DNA of 64,000 bases from Oscillatoriaceae cyanobacterium Prado104. GTDB lineage: Bacteria > Cyanobacteriota > Cyanobacteriia > Cyanobacteriales > Microcoleaceae. Of the stretch, positions 28,058 through 36,857 are shown one piece after another. Location: contig JALOON010000003.1 in assembly GCA_025454405.1 (NCBI GenBank), forward strand, positions 1 to 64,000. Reading direction: 5' to 3'. The notes beneath the pieces are model-generated. The model searched no databases and had not been told where the DNA came from. It saw only the letters and a program-made list of their open reading frames with translations. Positions within the stretch are counted from its first letter, which is position 1. Each line of letters opens with the position of its first letter. Made by a program: the position numbers and the translations under genes.

Positions 28058-28579
28058 ATGCTTCAAGTTCGGGAAGCTTACTCTTTTTACAGAACTTATA
28101 TTCTTGAGTACAGTCGAGATAAAGCCGAGATTTACGGGCAGTATGGCTTTTCCTTGCAAGGGAGTGTAGGCTCAAAAGACTGGGAGGTATTTGCTGCAAT
28201 TTTATTGAACGATCGAGCGAGAACTGGTAATGGAGCAGATTTGATGAATCATGAAGTAAAGTCTGCTGTTATAGGAGGTAGCTTTGAATATCAATATCAT
28301 AGAAATCGAGGGCTAAATAAATTAACTGATGAGAGGGATGTAGACCATATTTTTGTTGCCAGAAGTGAAACTTACATGAATGTTGAGGTTTGGTTGGTCG
28401 AGCGCAGCAAGATGTTTTCTACATTTGATAAATGGCTGCCCGAACTTTTGCAAAACTATGAAACTCCAGACAGGCAAAGGTTCCGACGATCAGTAACTTA
28501 TGGGTTTGTCAGGAGCCAAGGAATTATGCTTCTAGCAATTAGCGGTGGAGAACTAACGTATTTTCTGGAAGCGACTTAA
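28058..28579 (+). CDS. Candidate type II restriction endonuclease
   Basis: 173 residues from ATG 28058 (MLQVREAYSFYRTYILEYSR). The segment NGADLMNHEVKSAV provides D and E-x-K in PD-(D/E)xK order, and DHIFVARSE follows. It is convergent with, and overlaps by 41 bases, a cytosine-5 methyltransferase gene, the usual layout for a restriction-modification pair. Sequence specificity cannot be read. I do not recognise the subfamily. Confidence 0.72.
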   Translation: MLQVREAYSFYRTYILEYSRDKAEIYGQYGFSLQGSVGSKDWEVFAAILLNDRARTGNGADLMNHEVKSAVIGGSFEYQYHRNRGLNKLTDERDVDHIFVARSETYMNVEVWLVERSKMFSTFDKWLPELLQNYETPDRQRFRRSVTYGFVRSQGIMLLAISGGELTYFLEAT

Positions 28580-29729
28580 CAAGAGGATTCAAAATATTTT
28601 CGGCAATCCAAGTAACAGCAGGTACGCAAACAGCATCACCAAAGCCAGTCAAAGCTCGATTGATTTGTGATGGTATGGGGTAATTATCTGGAACGCCTTG
28701 CAATCTTGCATATTCGCGAGGTGTCATCAGGCGCATTCCGATCGTTCCTTGTCCGACTTTGACCAACATTTGCCGGCTGCTGCCACCTCTAGCTGTTCTT
28801 AGGCAACCTGCAATACCATCCTTTCTAATTTCTGCTCGTTGATTTCCTTGGCGAATTCGCCTGTACATCGTGCAGTAAGAATAAAATGGTAAGTCCTGCA
28901 ATTTTTTGAGATAGTTAAGATTGACGGATGACATCATATTTAAATGGCGTTGTACTTCTCGATCGCACCACCAACGATCGTCACCATCCGACATATTTTC
29001 TATAACACAACCCAGATCTGTTTTCACTTTTTCAGGTAGGGGTGGAACTTCTACAAAATTCCAACGCAAATCTTGATTAGCCAAAACAGCTTTTTCAAGT
29101 GCTGGAGTTTTCAGCGAGGCAGAACGTTTTGCAAAAATTGATACATTCTGATTCACCTGGGATGTATGCACTCCGATCGCAAAAATTCGCGGTCTGCTCT
29201 GAGGTACAAAATGAGCTGCATCGATCGCATAAACATCACAGGCGTAGCCCAATCGATTTAACTCCCCAATTGCGATTCGGAAGTCTTGCCCGCTATTGGA
29301 AGTCAGCCAACCTGTCACATTTTCCAGCAGTACAAAATGAGGTTTATTTGTTTGCTTTTCCAGAATTTGAGTAAAGCCCCAAAAAGCACTGGAGTGTTTG
29401 CCGCTAATTCCCTGCAATTTGCCTGCTAAGGATAAATCGATGCAGGGAAATGAAGCCGTTGCTAGTAATGTATTGGGTATGTCTGCATGACAAACAGAAA
29501 AAATATCTTGCACCTTGTAATGCTTGCTGGCATCCTGAAAGTGAGCCGAGTACATCTCAAATTTGTCTTGCGATCGATCGTTTGCGAAAACAATTTTCCA
29601 GCCAGCTTGTTCTAGACCCAATCTTACTAAACCGATCCCTGCAAAATACTCCGCACAAGTGAGAGGTCGATCGGATGCCTCGGAATCGCCCAAACGGGAT
29701 ATAACCTTGTGTTTTATCAAATTTGGCAT
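28539..29729 (-). CDS. DNA cytosine-5 methyltransferase
   Basis: 396 residues. Motif I EYFAGIGLVRLGLEQAGW, motif IV SFPCIDLSLAG with the catalytic Cys, motif VI LLENVTG, motif VIII QSRPRIFAIG, and motifs IX/X MTPREYARLQGVPDNYP with GFGDAVCVPAV. It transfers methyl from SAM to C5 of cytosine and would protect against the adjacent nuclease. The target recognition domain is between about 230 and 320. Confidence 0.93.
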   Translation of the reverse strand: MPNLIKHKVISRLGDSEASDRPLTCAEYFAGIGLVRLGLEQAGWKIVFANDRSQDKFEMYSAHFQDASKHYKVQDIFSVCHADIPNTLLATASFPCIDLSLAGKLQGISGKHSSAFWGFTQILEKQTNKPHFVLLENVTGWLTSNSGQDFRIAIGELNRLGYACDVYAIDAAHFVPQSRPRIFAIGVHTSQVNQNVSIFAKRSASLKTPALEKAVLANQDLRWNFVEVPPLPEKVKTDLGCVIENMSDGDDRWWCDREVQRHLNMMSSVNLNYLKKLQDLPFYSYCTMYRRIRQGNQRAEIRKDGIAGCLRTARGGSSRQMLVKVGQGTIGMRLMTPREYARLQGVPDNYPIPSQINRALTGFGDAVCVPAVTWIAENILNPLVKSLPENTLVLHR

Positions 29730-29812
29730 ATTTCAAAGATTATCGCAAACATAATCTTCCTCACTGTAACCAACCAATATTAGATCTAGTTTTTTACAAA
29801 ATATCTAAGTCA

Positions 29813-30055
29813 TTAAAGTGCAAGCTGAATTTCGGAAGATTCTCCCAAGGCTTCGTTGACAACAATCAGTTTACCTTGACTATCTGCTCCTAATTGTTGA
29901 TTTGCATTGAGTAATTCTATTCCATAAATAGTACCGTCAGGGGCGATGTTCACATTCATTTGAGCGCTCACTTGGATAGTTTCAACCTGTGAGGTTTTTT
30001 CTTGCAAGTATATATAAGCTACGTTGTATCTCGGATCGTAATCTACTTGATACAT
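29813..30055 (-). CDS. DUF2283 family protein
   Basis: 80 residues from the ATG at 30055 (MYQVDYDPRYNVAYIYLQ); a longer reading from 30136 exists but adds residues not seen in the family. DUF2283 proteins are short and often sit beside toxin-antitoxin modules. It follows the MazF-like toxin on the same strand. Function unknown. Confidence 0.75.
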   Translation of the reverse strand: MYQVDYDPRYNVAYIYLQEKTSQVETIQVSAQMNVNIAPDGTIYGIELLNANQQLGADSQGKLIVVNEALGESSEIQLAL

Positions 30056-30135
30056 AACTCTTGCCTCCATTTGCCATTTGAAATTTGAGATTTTAGATGG
30101 AAATAACTGACGAAGATTGCGAGCTTGTATGTGCA

Positions 30136-30465
30136 TCAAAGAAAAGACCAGATTTGTTTGACTCTATCTCGCACTTGCGCCAAATCATCTGGGGTTAATA
30201 TTCCCAGTCTCCTTTCCACTAAACTTTTTTGTAATGTGTTCAGTTTATGTAAGCGAACCACTGAAGGTCGCTTTAATCCTGCTTGTTGCCATTCCTGAAT
30301 TTCGACATCAAAGGTTGTACGAGGGATTTGACTGGTTATTTTAGCAACGATCGTGTCTTCATCTCCCGTGTCCAACAGTATCAAACCAGGACGGCGTTTA
30401 GTTTCGGTTGTACCTGCAAAGATGAATGCGACTATAACTAATTCTCCAAACTGATAATTAGTCAT
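30136..30465 (-). CDS. MazF/PemK-like toxin
   Basis: 109 residues. Features of the PemK/MazF fold: FGELVIVAFIFAGTTETKRRPGLIL, then RPSVVRLHKLNTLQKSLV. These are mRNA-cleaving ribonucleases. It lies 3 bases after the antitoxin-like gene, as in other TA operons. Confidence 0.8.
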   Translation of the reverse strand: MTNYQFGELVIVAFIFAGTTETKRRPGLILLDTGDEDTIVAKITSQIPRTTFDVEIQEWQQAGLKRPSVVRLHKLNTLQKSLVERRLGILTPDDLAQVRDRVKQIWSFL

Positions 30466-30468
30466 AGC

Positions 30469-30702
30469 TCACTCCTCATCGTAAATTGCGTCTGCTTCGC
30501 TGAAATCGGCAAAGAATTGTTCGGCTGCAAGACGATGCCAATCTGTTTTTTCCTCTACTTCATCTGCTTCGGAGTTTGTTTGTTCCTTCACCAGAACAAT
30601 CACTCTTACCTCTTGGTTAACTGCCAAGTATTTTAAGAGATCGTCGGGAAAGTCTATTTTCCCTTCTGATGTAATTTTTGCTGGAAATTCGTAGGCTTTC
30701 AT
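30469..30702 (-). CDS. Antitoxin of the MazF-like module
   Basis: 77 residues. The start (KAYEFPAKITSEGKIDFPDDLLKYL) looks like the cyanobacterial antitoxin type preceding PemK toxins. The acidic C-terminus would bind the toxin. The promoter region is the 51-base gap before it. Confidence 0.75.
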   Translation of the reverse strand: MKAYEFPAKITSEGKIDFPDDLLKYLAVNQEVRVIVLVKEQTNSEADEVEEKTDWHRLAAEQFFADFSEADAIYDEE

Positions 30703-30753
30703 GGTGTGAGTTTTAGATTGAGTTTGCCCAGTTATTGCTACCTTAACATAATT

Positions 30754-32298
30754 TCAATTCGACAAATCCTCCTCCACCTCAACTGACTTCAACTGAGTCG
30801 GAGTAGCCGGAATTGCAGCAATAATTGCATCGATTACTTTTGCTACCGGCACAATCTGCATTCCCAACTCCGGTACGGGTTGATTCTTAGGAACGATCGC
30901 CCTTTTAAACCCCAATTTTGCCGCCTCTCTCAGTCGCAATTCCAATTGCGAAACCGGCCGCACTTGTCCCCCCAAACCGACTTCTCCCAGCAAAACCGTG
31001 CGCGCGTCCACCACTCGATCGCGAAAACTAGCTACAATTGCGATCGCCACTCCCAAATCTGCCGCCGGTTCCTCTACTTTCAGACCGCCTACCGACGCGA
31101 CGATCGCATCTAATTTAGATAAAGGAATCCCCACCCTTTTCTCTAAAACTGCTAAAATTTGCTGCAATCTCGCATTATCCACACCAGTAGTAGCGCGACG
31201 GGGAGAACCGAAACTTGCAGGGCTGACTAACGCCTGAATTTCTACTACGATCGGACGAGTTCCTTCACAAGCAACTGTCGTCGAAGTACCCGGAGAAAAT
31301 TCATCTTTATTGCCTAAAAACAACTCCGACGGATTGTCTACTTCCCGCAAACCGTTTGCTACCATTTCAAAAACGCCGATTTCGTGAGTCGCGCCAAAAC
31401 GGTTTTTCATCGATCGCAAAAGCCTGTGCGAAGCAAATCGATCGCCTTCAAAATACAGTACAGTATCTACCAAATGTTCTAAAACCCGCGGTCCCGCCAA
31501 AGCGCCATCTTTCGTCACGTGACCGACAATAAATAAAGTAATATTTTCCCTTTTCGCCACCTGCATCAAAGCCGAGGTACATTCCCGCACCTGAGCCACC
31601 GAACCCGGAGCAGATGTTAAACTAGCAAAATAAATAGTTTGGATGCTATCGACGATCGCGACATTGGGTTTCAGCGCTTCCAATTCCCGCAAAACTACTT
31701 CTAAATCCGTCTCGGGAAGCAAGTAGAAATTCTCCGCTGAATTATCTTCAACATCCTTTTTAGCTTCCCCGTTTTTAGCTTCCCCGTTGCTGTCGGATTT
31801 ATGACCGCCGTTGCTTGACAAACTAACAGGAGTAGCCACGCCCAAACGCTGCGATCGCAACTTCACTTGCTGCCCGGATTCTTCCGCACTAACATACAAG
31901 ATCCGATCCTTGCGCGCCAACTGATTAGCCACCTGCAACAGCAGCGTCGATTTACCGATACCCGGTTCCCCGCCGATCAATACCAGCGAACCCGGAACAA
32001 TTCCGCCTCCCAAAACTCGATCGAGCTCCCCGTAACCAGAAGGCCAGCGAGACTGAGTTTGGTCGGCAATCTGCGATAATCGGAAAGATACCCTCGGCTG
32101 ACCCTTCGACTTATCGGGAGGCGCAACGCCCAAATCCCTCACCGTCACCCCAGTCGAACCCCCCCGCGGCATCGCAGTAGGTTGTTCTACCTGCTCGTCA
32201 AAAGAATCCCACTTCTGACAGCTAGGACACCTGCCAAAATATTGTGGCGACTCGTACCCGCATTCCCGACAAATATACTGTATTCGAGGTTTAGGCAT
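30754..32298 (-). CDS. radA: DNA repair protein RadA
   Basis: 514 residues. Zinc finger CRECGYESPQYFGRCPSC at the start, Walker A GEPGIGKST, the RadA-specific KNRFGATHEIGVFEM motif and a Lon-protease-like C-terminal domain. It drives branch migration in homologous recombination. A low-complexity insertion of about 20 residues (near 165-185, NGEAKNGEAKKD) comes after the ATPase core's first part. It is divergent from rpaB. Confidence 0.96.
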   Translation of the reverse strand: MPKPRIQYICRECGYESPQYFGRCPSCQKWDSFDEQVEQPTAMPRGGSTGVTVRDLGVAPPDKSKGQPRVSFRLSQIADQTQSRWPSGYGELDRVLGGGIVPGSLVLIGGEPGIGKSTLLLQVANQLARKDRILYVSAEESGQQVKLRSQRLGVATPVSLSSNGGHKSDSNGEAKNGEAKKDVEDNSAENFYLLPETDLEVVLRELEALKPNVAIVDSIQTIYFASLTSAPGSVAQVRECTSALMQVAKRENITLFIVGHVTKDGALAGPRVLEHLVDTVLYFEGDRFASHRLLRSMKNRFGATHEIGVFEMVANGLREVDNPSELFLGNKDEFSPGTSTTVACEGTRPIVVEIQALVSPASFGSPRRATTGVDNARLQQILAVLEKRVGIPLSKLDAIVASVGGLKVEEPAADLGVAIAIVASFRDRVVDARTVLLGEVGLGGQVRPVSQLELRLREAAKLGFKRAIVPKNQPVPELGMQIVPVAKVIDAIIAAIPATPTQLKSVEVEEDLSN

Positions 32299-32458
32299 TG
32301 TTTAAAAATGTTTAAAATAGTAAATAGTTGTCTTAACAGTTGAAAAAGTCTGAACTAAAGCAATGATAAAGCTTTCAGAGCATTGGCCGCACATGATTCA
32401 ATTTGTGTCTTAATGATAGGGTACAAAAATTAAAATTATCTGCAATGTAACTTAAGGA

Positions 32459-33202
32459 GTGCTGGGGACATTGGAAAACAATAAAGAAAAAATTCTGGTA
32501 GTCGATGACGAAGCCAGTATCCGCCGCATTTTGGAAACTCGCCTTTCCATGATTGGCTACGATGTCGTCACCGCTGCTGACGGCGAAGAAGCTCTCGATA
32601 CATTTCGCAACAGCGAACCCGACTTGGTGGTTTTGGACGTGATGATGCCGAAGCTCGACGGTTACGGTGTGTGTCAGGAATTGCGCAAGGAGTCGGACGT
32701 ACCGATCATCATGCTAACAGCTTTGGGAGATGTGGCCGATCGCATCACGGGTTTGGAGTTGGGTGCCGACGATTACGTCGTCAAACCTTTTTCTCCAAAA
32801 GAATTAGAAGCCCGCATCCGTTCCGTACTGCGGAGGGTTGACAAAAATGGCGCTTCGGGCATTCCCAGCTCTGGAGTTATTCAAGTCACTAATATTAGGA
32901 TCGACACCAACAAGCGCCAAGTTTACAAAGGCGACGAGCGGATTCGGCTTACGGGCATGGAGTTTAGCTTGTTAGAACTGCTTGTCAGCCGTTCTGGCGA
33001 ACCTTTTTCGCGATCGGAAATTTTGCAGGAAGTGTGGGGATATACGCCGGAACGCCACGTAGACACCCGCGTGGTGGATGTTCACATCTCGCGGTTGCGG
33101 GCGAAGTTGGAAGACGACCCCAGCAATCCCGAACTGATTTTAACGGCCCGCGGCACAGGTTATCTGTTCCAGCGCATTGTCGAACCTGGGGAAGTGGGGT
33201 GA
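32459..33202 (+). CDS. rpaB: Response regulator RpaB (OmpR family)
   Basis: 247 residues as drawn from the GTG; a TTG at 32471 (start MENNKEKILV) has better spacing from AAGGAG and may be the true start. A receiver domain with phospho-acceptor Asp in VVLDVMMPKLDG, then a winged helix (LTGMEFSLLELLVSRSGEPFSR, VDVHISRLRAKLED, GTGYLF). The sequence is near-identical in form to RpaB/Ycf27, the essential high-light regulator that binds HLR1 sites. The gene 287 bases downstream has a perfect HLR1. Confidence 0.94.
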   Translation: MLGTLENNKEKILVVDDEASIRRILETRLSMIGYDVVTAADGEEALDTFRNSEPDLVVLDVMMPKLDGYGVCQELRKESDVPIIMLTALGDVADRITGLELGADDYVVKPFSPKELEARIRSVLRRVDKNGASGIPSSGVIQVTNIRIDTNKRQVYKGDERIRLTGMEFSLLELLVSRSGEPFSRSEILQEVWGYTPERHVDTRVVDVHISRLRAKLEDDPSNPELILTARGTGYLFQRIVEPGEVG

Positions 33203-33234
33203 ACTAAGATCTTGCACGAGTCTCAGAGTCCGCC

Positions 33235-33363
33235 AGGGGTTTAAACCCCTGTCTCATAGCGAAAGTCGTCTGAAGACGACTGCAGCGGAACTTAGCTATA
33301 AGTCCTCGCTATGAGGACTGAATCATTCAACTATCTAAAACTCCCCCGTATCAATAACGGGGG
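33235..33363. repeat. Row of four hairpins between rpaB and the ssl1498-like gene
   Basis: AGGGGTTTAAACCCCT (33235-33250), AGTCGTCT-GA-AGACGACT (33264-33281), AGTCCTC-GCTAT-GAGGACT (33301-33319) and CCCCCGT-N7-ACGGGGG (33343-33363). None has a T run, but the last could end or protect the rpaB message. Confidence 0.75.
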
Positions 33364-33448
33364 CTCATAAGGTAAAAGTATCCGATCGACTGCGATCGCG
33401 ATCGTATCTCTGCTTGTTTGCGATCGCCTTTACATTACTTAACACTCT

Positions 33449-33466
33449 GTTACATTTATTTACATA
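33449..33466 (+). promoter_or_regulatory. HLR1 element (RpaB-binding site)
   Basis: GTTACATT-TA-TTTACATA, a full match to the HLR1 consensus (two TTACAWW-type octamers two bases apart). A second, imperfect copy (TTTACATT-AC-TTAACACT) lies at 33429-33446. It is 24 bases before the ssl1498-like start. HLR1 near a core promoter represses or activates according to position; the exact effect is not predictable here. Confidence 0.82.
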
Positions 33467-33489
33467 AGAGAGCAAAGGAAAAACAAGCG

Positions 33490-33654
33490 ATGTATACCAC
33501 TAACGAAAACGGAACCCTGAACAACTATGCCGGTACCCCGAAAATGTATTACGCCGAGTACCCTTCACCCGAACAGCAGCGCAAATATGCTTTTCAAGGT
33601 GCCTGTGCCGTCTTGTTGGTAACTTTCTTGATGCTGACTGCTTTTGCTGTATAA
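33490..33654 (+). CDS. Ssl1498 family light-harvesting-like protein
   Basis: 54 residues with an AAAGGA ribosome site. The pattern MYYAEYPSPEQQRKYAFQGA followed by one membrane helix (about 34-53) matches the ssl1498 family. These are small thylakoid proteins tied to high-light acclimation, related in context to Hlip/Scp proteins. The HLR1 site upstream fits that role. Confidence 0.85.
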   Translation: MYTTNENGTLNNYAGTPKMYYAEYPSPEQQRKYAFQGACAVLLVTFLMLTAFAV

Positions 33655-33683
33655 ATCTTAAGTGTTTTTAGAAATTTAAATTC

Positions 33684-33718
33684 ACTGCCTCTCGTGAAGT
33701 CACGGGTAGGCAGTTTTT
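33684..33718 (+). terminator. Intrinsic terminator after the ssl1498-like gene
   Basis: Arms ACTGCCT (33684-33690) and AGGCAGT (33708-33714) with an inner CGTGA/TCACG pairing, followed by TTTT. Confidence 0.8.
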
Positions 33719-33821
33719 CCTGTGGTAGTTGGCAATATAGTCCAGAATTGTATAATTAAAAATCAGCCGAATTTTCGTACTTTGCGATCGCAATACGAGC
33801 AAAGGTGCTATTCCCGATGAT

Positions 33822-34103
33822 ATGCCAAATAATTTACAAGAACAAATACTTTTGGAAGACGCTAAATCTCAACCTGCCATGATGATTCAAGGTGGTTCCA
33901 GCAGACCTCTAGGAGACGCTCCTAGATTGGTTGCCAACTATGGCGGTCAGCCTGAAGATTGGTATAAAATGGCTAGCAAATAAAGCGCAATTATCGAGGG
34001 AGTTATCGTTGAAATCCATTGGTATAGAAATGCCCGCCCTCTGCAAAATGTAGAGCCCAAAATCAAACGCACACATCCCAAAATAGCCCCGAAGAAACAG
34101 TGA
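33822..34103 (+). pseudogene. Polymorphic-toxin C-terminal remnant with in-frame stop
   Basis: ATG at 33822 opens 53 codons (GGSSRPLGDAPRLVANYGGQ, PEDWYKMASK) and then a TAA at 33981-33983. The same frame continues as EIHWYRNARPLQNVEPKIK to a TGA at 34101. The motif set LGDAPRL, YGG, W-x-K-M and (E)IHWYRN resembles tails of Rhs/CdiA-type toxins. One substitution (TAT/TAC to TAA after Lys) would explain the stop. No large upstream secretion part is present, so it is an orphan tail. The next gene may encode its immunity protein. Confidence 0.55.
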
Positions 34104-34115
34104 GGTCAATATATT

Positions 34116-34574
34116 ATGAAAATTCGCTGCATTGCCAAAAAAGGAACCGAACTTCCAGAAAATTACCTAAATCCACCGTTAGACATCACTGCAGAAACTG
34201 AATTTAAACTAATCGTAGGTAAAGAGTATATTGTCTATGCCATCTCTGAATGGCAAGGAAATTTATTCTACTATATTTGCGATGAGCGCTATACTTATTA
34301 TCCCATACACAATCCAGCCCCGTTATTTGAGATTGTCGATGGCAGATATTCTCGGTATTGGCAAGTGCAATTAGCAACTAACGGTTTGTTAGAAATTGCT
34401 TTTGATTATTGGTTTTTCATACCTAATTTTTATGATAAACTAACAGATGGAGAAGCAGAAACTTTGTTGATTTTTGATAAAATGAAAGAACTCATGGATG
34501 CTGAAGCAGCAATTCCTCAAGGGCCACCTTTCTCTGTTGAAGAATTGCTGGCGATGACCCCATCTTTTGCCTAA
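34116..34574 (+). CDS. Possible immunity protein, unrecognised family
   Basis: 152 residues, 12 bases after the toxin-tail remnant. Acidic, beta-rich, many aromatic residues (ISEWQGNLFYYICDERYTYY, YWQVQLATNGLLEIAFDYWF), no membrane helix. Size, charge and position fit an immunity protein. I do not recognise the family; the assignment is by context only. Confidence 0.6.
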   Translation: MKIRCIAKKGTELPENYLNPPLDITAETEFKLIVGKEYIVYAISEWQGNLFYYICDERYTYYPIHNPAPLFEIVDGRYSRYWQVQLATNGLLEIAFDYWFFIPNFYDKLTDGEAETLLIFDKMKELMDAEAAIPQGPPFSVEELLAMTPSFA

Positions 34575-34613
34575 TTTTTAACCCAAAAACCAGTTACCAA
34601 TTACCACTGACTG

Positions 34614-35264
34614 ATGACGAAATCTGACCCTAATAAAGTTTTGCGGCAATTGCCTTTAGTGGCGGGAGGATTGGCAGGTACGCTGCTGATGGTGAACCGC
34701 TTGCTGACAGAACAAATAACTGATTCTCAAGCTCGATCGGACGCTTTGGGAGTAATTGTTAGCGCTCTGCTAATTTTAACAGGTTTGTTGTGGCAGCAAG
34801 TACAAGCTCGATCGCCCGATTCCGTACAGCTTATCGGCGAAGAAGGTTTCGAGCTAGCACCGGATTTGCCGGATGCTGTGAAAATAGAATTAGCTTGGGC
34901 ATCACGTTTGTTGCTGACAAATACTGCTACGAGGTCGATCGTGGTTTTTTACCGGGGAAAAGCCTTGCTGCGACGGGGAATTTTAGGCGCGAATTCTGAA
35001 GTAAAACCTGGGGCGATCGTGCAGCGAGTTCTCGACAAACACAAACCTGTTTATTTGGTAAATCTCAATATTTATCCTGGCAAAATTGAATTTGATTATT
35101 TGCCCGAAAATACTCAAGGAGTTATCTGCCAGCCTTTGAGAAATGAAGGCGTTTTAATTTTAGGTGCTAACGCGCCGCGCAGCTATACCAAACAAGATGA
35201 AAACTGGGTTGAAGGCATTGCGGAAAAATTGGACAATACTATGAGCCAGCATCTAAATTATTAG
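34614..35264 (+). CDS. Cofactor assembly of complex C subunit B (CCB2/CCB4 family)
   Basis: 216 residues. Two N-terminal membrane helices (about 12-30 and 45-62), then a soluble domain with LPDAVKIELAWASRLLLTNT and a C-terminal GAF-like part (GVLILGANAPRSYTKQDENW). This is the cyanobacterial relative of CCB2/CCB4, needed for covalent heme ci attachment to cytochrome b6. Known from family knowledge; no petB is near. Confidence 0.85.
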   Translation: MTKSDPNKVLRQLPLVAGGLAGTLLMVNRLLTEQITDSQARSDALGVIVSALLILTGLLWQQVQARSPDSVQLIGEEGFELAPDLPDAVKIELAWASRLLLTNTATRSIVVFYRGKALLRRGILGANSEVKPGAIVQRVLDKHKPVYLVNLNIYPGKIEFDYLPENTQGVICQPLRNEGVLILGANAPRSYTKQDENWVEGIAEKLDNTMSQHLNY

Positions 35265-35320
35265 TTACAGCATAAAAGCACCATCAGTTTAAGTGCGATC
35301 GAATCCTTTTCCAATAAACA

Positions 35321-35364
35321 ATAAATCCCTAGATATTTGTTGAGATCTAGGGATTTATTTTTTT
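35321..35364 (+). terminator. Strong intrinsic terminator after the CCB gene
   Basis: AATAAATCCCTAGAT and ATCTAGGGATTTATT form a 15-pair stem around ATTTGTTGAG, followed by seven T on the plus strand. It starts about 57 bases after the stop. Confidence 0.88.
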
Positions 35365-35546
35365 CATTAATTCGACTTTAAAAACTGTTATATCATGTCC
35401 GGTTGTATCCGTTGCATGGAGTCAGCGTGAAGCATTCGGGTACACAGCCTGAAATTTATTGCCCAAATTATCACCCGAATGCTACCCCTACAAGTATCAA
35501 CAACTGATGCTACCTGATACGATATCAACTGTTAACTGTCAACTGT

Positions 35547-36431
35547 TTAACGCCTCCTGCTGCTGCCAAAGGATCGATTGCGGCTGGGCGCGCGGGACGG
35601 CCTGCCGCTACCAAAACTCGGCTGTCGCTTGTATTGATTTTGGCGCGGCTGCTGCGATCGCCTCAATGTACTTCCACCGTAACCCGAACCGGTCGATCGA
35701 TTGGCATTTGGCGGTGCTGGGCGCGCTGCTGGCGGGTTGTATCCGGGCGATCGCAAGCGGCCGGTCGTTCTCAAAGCTTGGCGGTTTCTCACCGCAGGCG
35801 GCGGGGTTTGGTAGCGAGTTTGATACTGTTGGACTGCTTGGCCGTAAGTATTGCCGTACCCGCCGTATCCCGTCATAATTCCCCCAGGCTGATAGACTGG
35901 CGGCACGTAATATCTGGGCGAAAACAACAAACTGCCGATCGCCTGACCGGCCACAGCACCTGCAAACGGTGCCCAGAAACCGGATTGCTGTCTCACTACC
36001 ACTGTTTGAGGCTGACCGGTTTGAGGGTTGGTGACAGTTTCGGTAACGTTGTGCACGTACTCAATTTTAAAATCTTCCGTCAAATGCAAAACTGCTTGAC
36101 CCCTATCCAAACTGAGATAACTTTTCTTGCCGGCCGATATTTCTTCATCAGTTAAACGAGCCATTTGCAAGTCTGTTGTCCGGTAAACCGGGGAACTTCC
36201 GGGGGGAGTATTCAGCAGCATCAAACTGTATTCGCCGTTGGCATCGTCGTAGGTAGCTTGCTGTACGGAATATTCACCTTGAGACAAATTATTATTCGGT
36301 CTGTTATTCGGTGCGGGACGAACGGTATTAACATTGCGATCTGGCGGCGGTGCTGCCTGTTCGGAACCGCAGGCTACTCCCGCAAAGCACAAGCTAAAAA
36401 TCATTAAAAGAACTGTCAGTTTTCGTAGCAT
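35547..36431 (-). CDS. Putative lipoprotein of unknown function
   Basis: 294 residues. Signal peptide ending FAGVAC (lipobox, Cys about 21). After a Pro/Asn linker comes a globular part (about 45-130), then a short hydrophobic Gly-rich stretch (FWAPFAGAVAGQAIGSLLF) and a basic, Arg/Ser/Gly/Tyr-rich tail ending GSSRRR. The gene is alone on this strand between two plus-strand-facing regions. I do not recognise the family. Confidence 0.7.
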   Translation of the reverse strand: MLRKLTVLLMIFSLCFAGVACGSEQAAPPPDRNVNTVRPAPNNRPNNNLSQGEYSVQQATYDDANGEYSLMLLNTPPGSSPVYRTTDLQMARLTDEEISAGKKSYLSLDRGQAVLHLTEDFKIEYVHNVTETVTNPQTGQPQTVVVRQQSGFWAPFAGAVAGQAIGSLLFSPRYYVPPVYQPGGIMTGYGGYGNTYGQAVQQYQTRYQTPPPAVRNRQALRTTGRLRSPGYNPPAARPAPPNANRSTGSGYGGSTLRRSQQPRQNQYKRQPSFGSGRPSRAPSRNRSFGSSRRR

Positions 36432-36857
36432 AAAAAGTATTTGGTAATTGGTTTGGGTGCTTGTTTATTCCGTTTCCAGCGGATTTTTTTTTTGAATTAA
36501 ACCGCGAAGACGCGAAGGACGCGAAGGAAGGAAGAAAGAAGAAGTAGTGGATAATTTTCTAGTGGGATAGGAGCAAGAGTCAAATCATCGATAAATTTCG
36601 TTTTTTCCCCATTTTCGATCCCCCTAAATCCCCCTTAAGAATGGGGACTTTGAGTGCTTTCAGTCCTTCAGCTTTGCCAGAATTTGAGAACTTCCAGTTC
36701 TCCATCTCGGCGCGGGCCTCGATCGCTTCCGGTCTCCCCTTTTTAAGAGGGGCTAGGTTAGATTATCGACTCTTCCTTCTTCCTTTTTCCTTTTTCCTTC
36801 TTCTTCCTTCTTCCTTCTTCCTTCTTCCTTCGAGACAACTGTCAACTATCAACTGTT
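36432..36857. other. Intergenic region with simple repeats
   Basis: No gene. It holds a CCGCGAAGACGCGAAGG repeat (about 36501-36517), also seen near 13873, and a long TTCCTTCTTCC pyrimidine tract (about 36772-36832). Confidence 0.6.
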
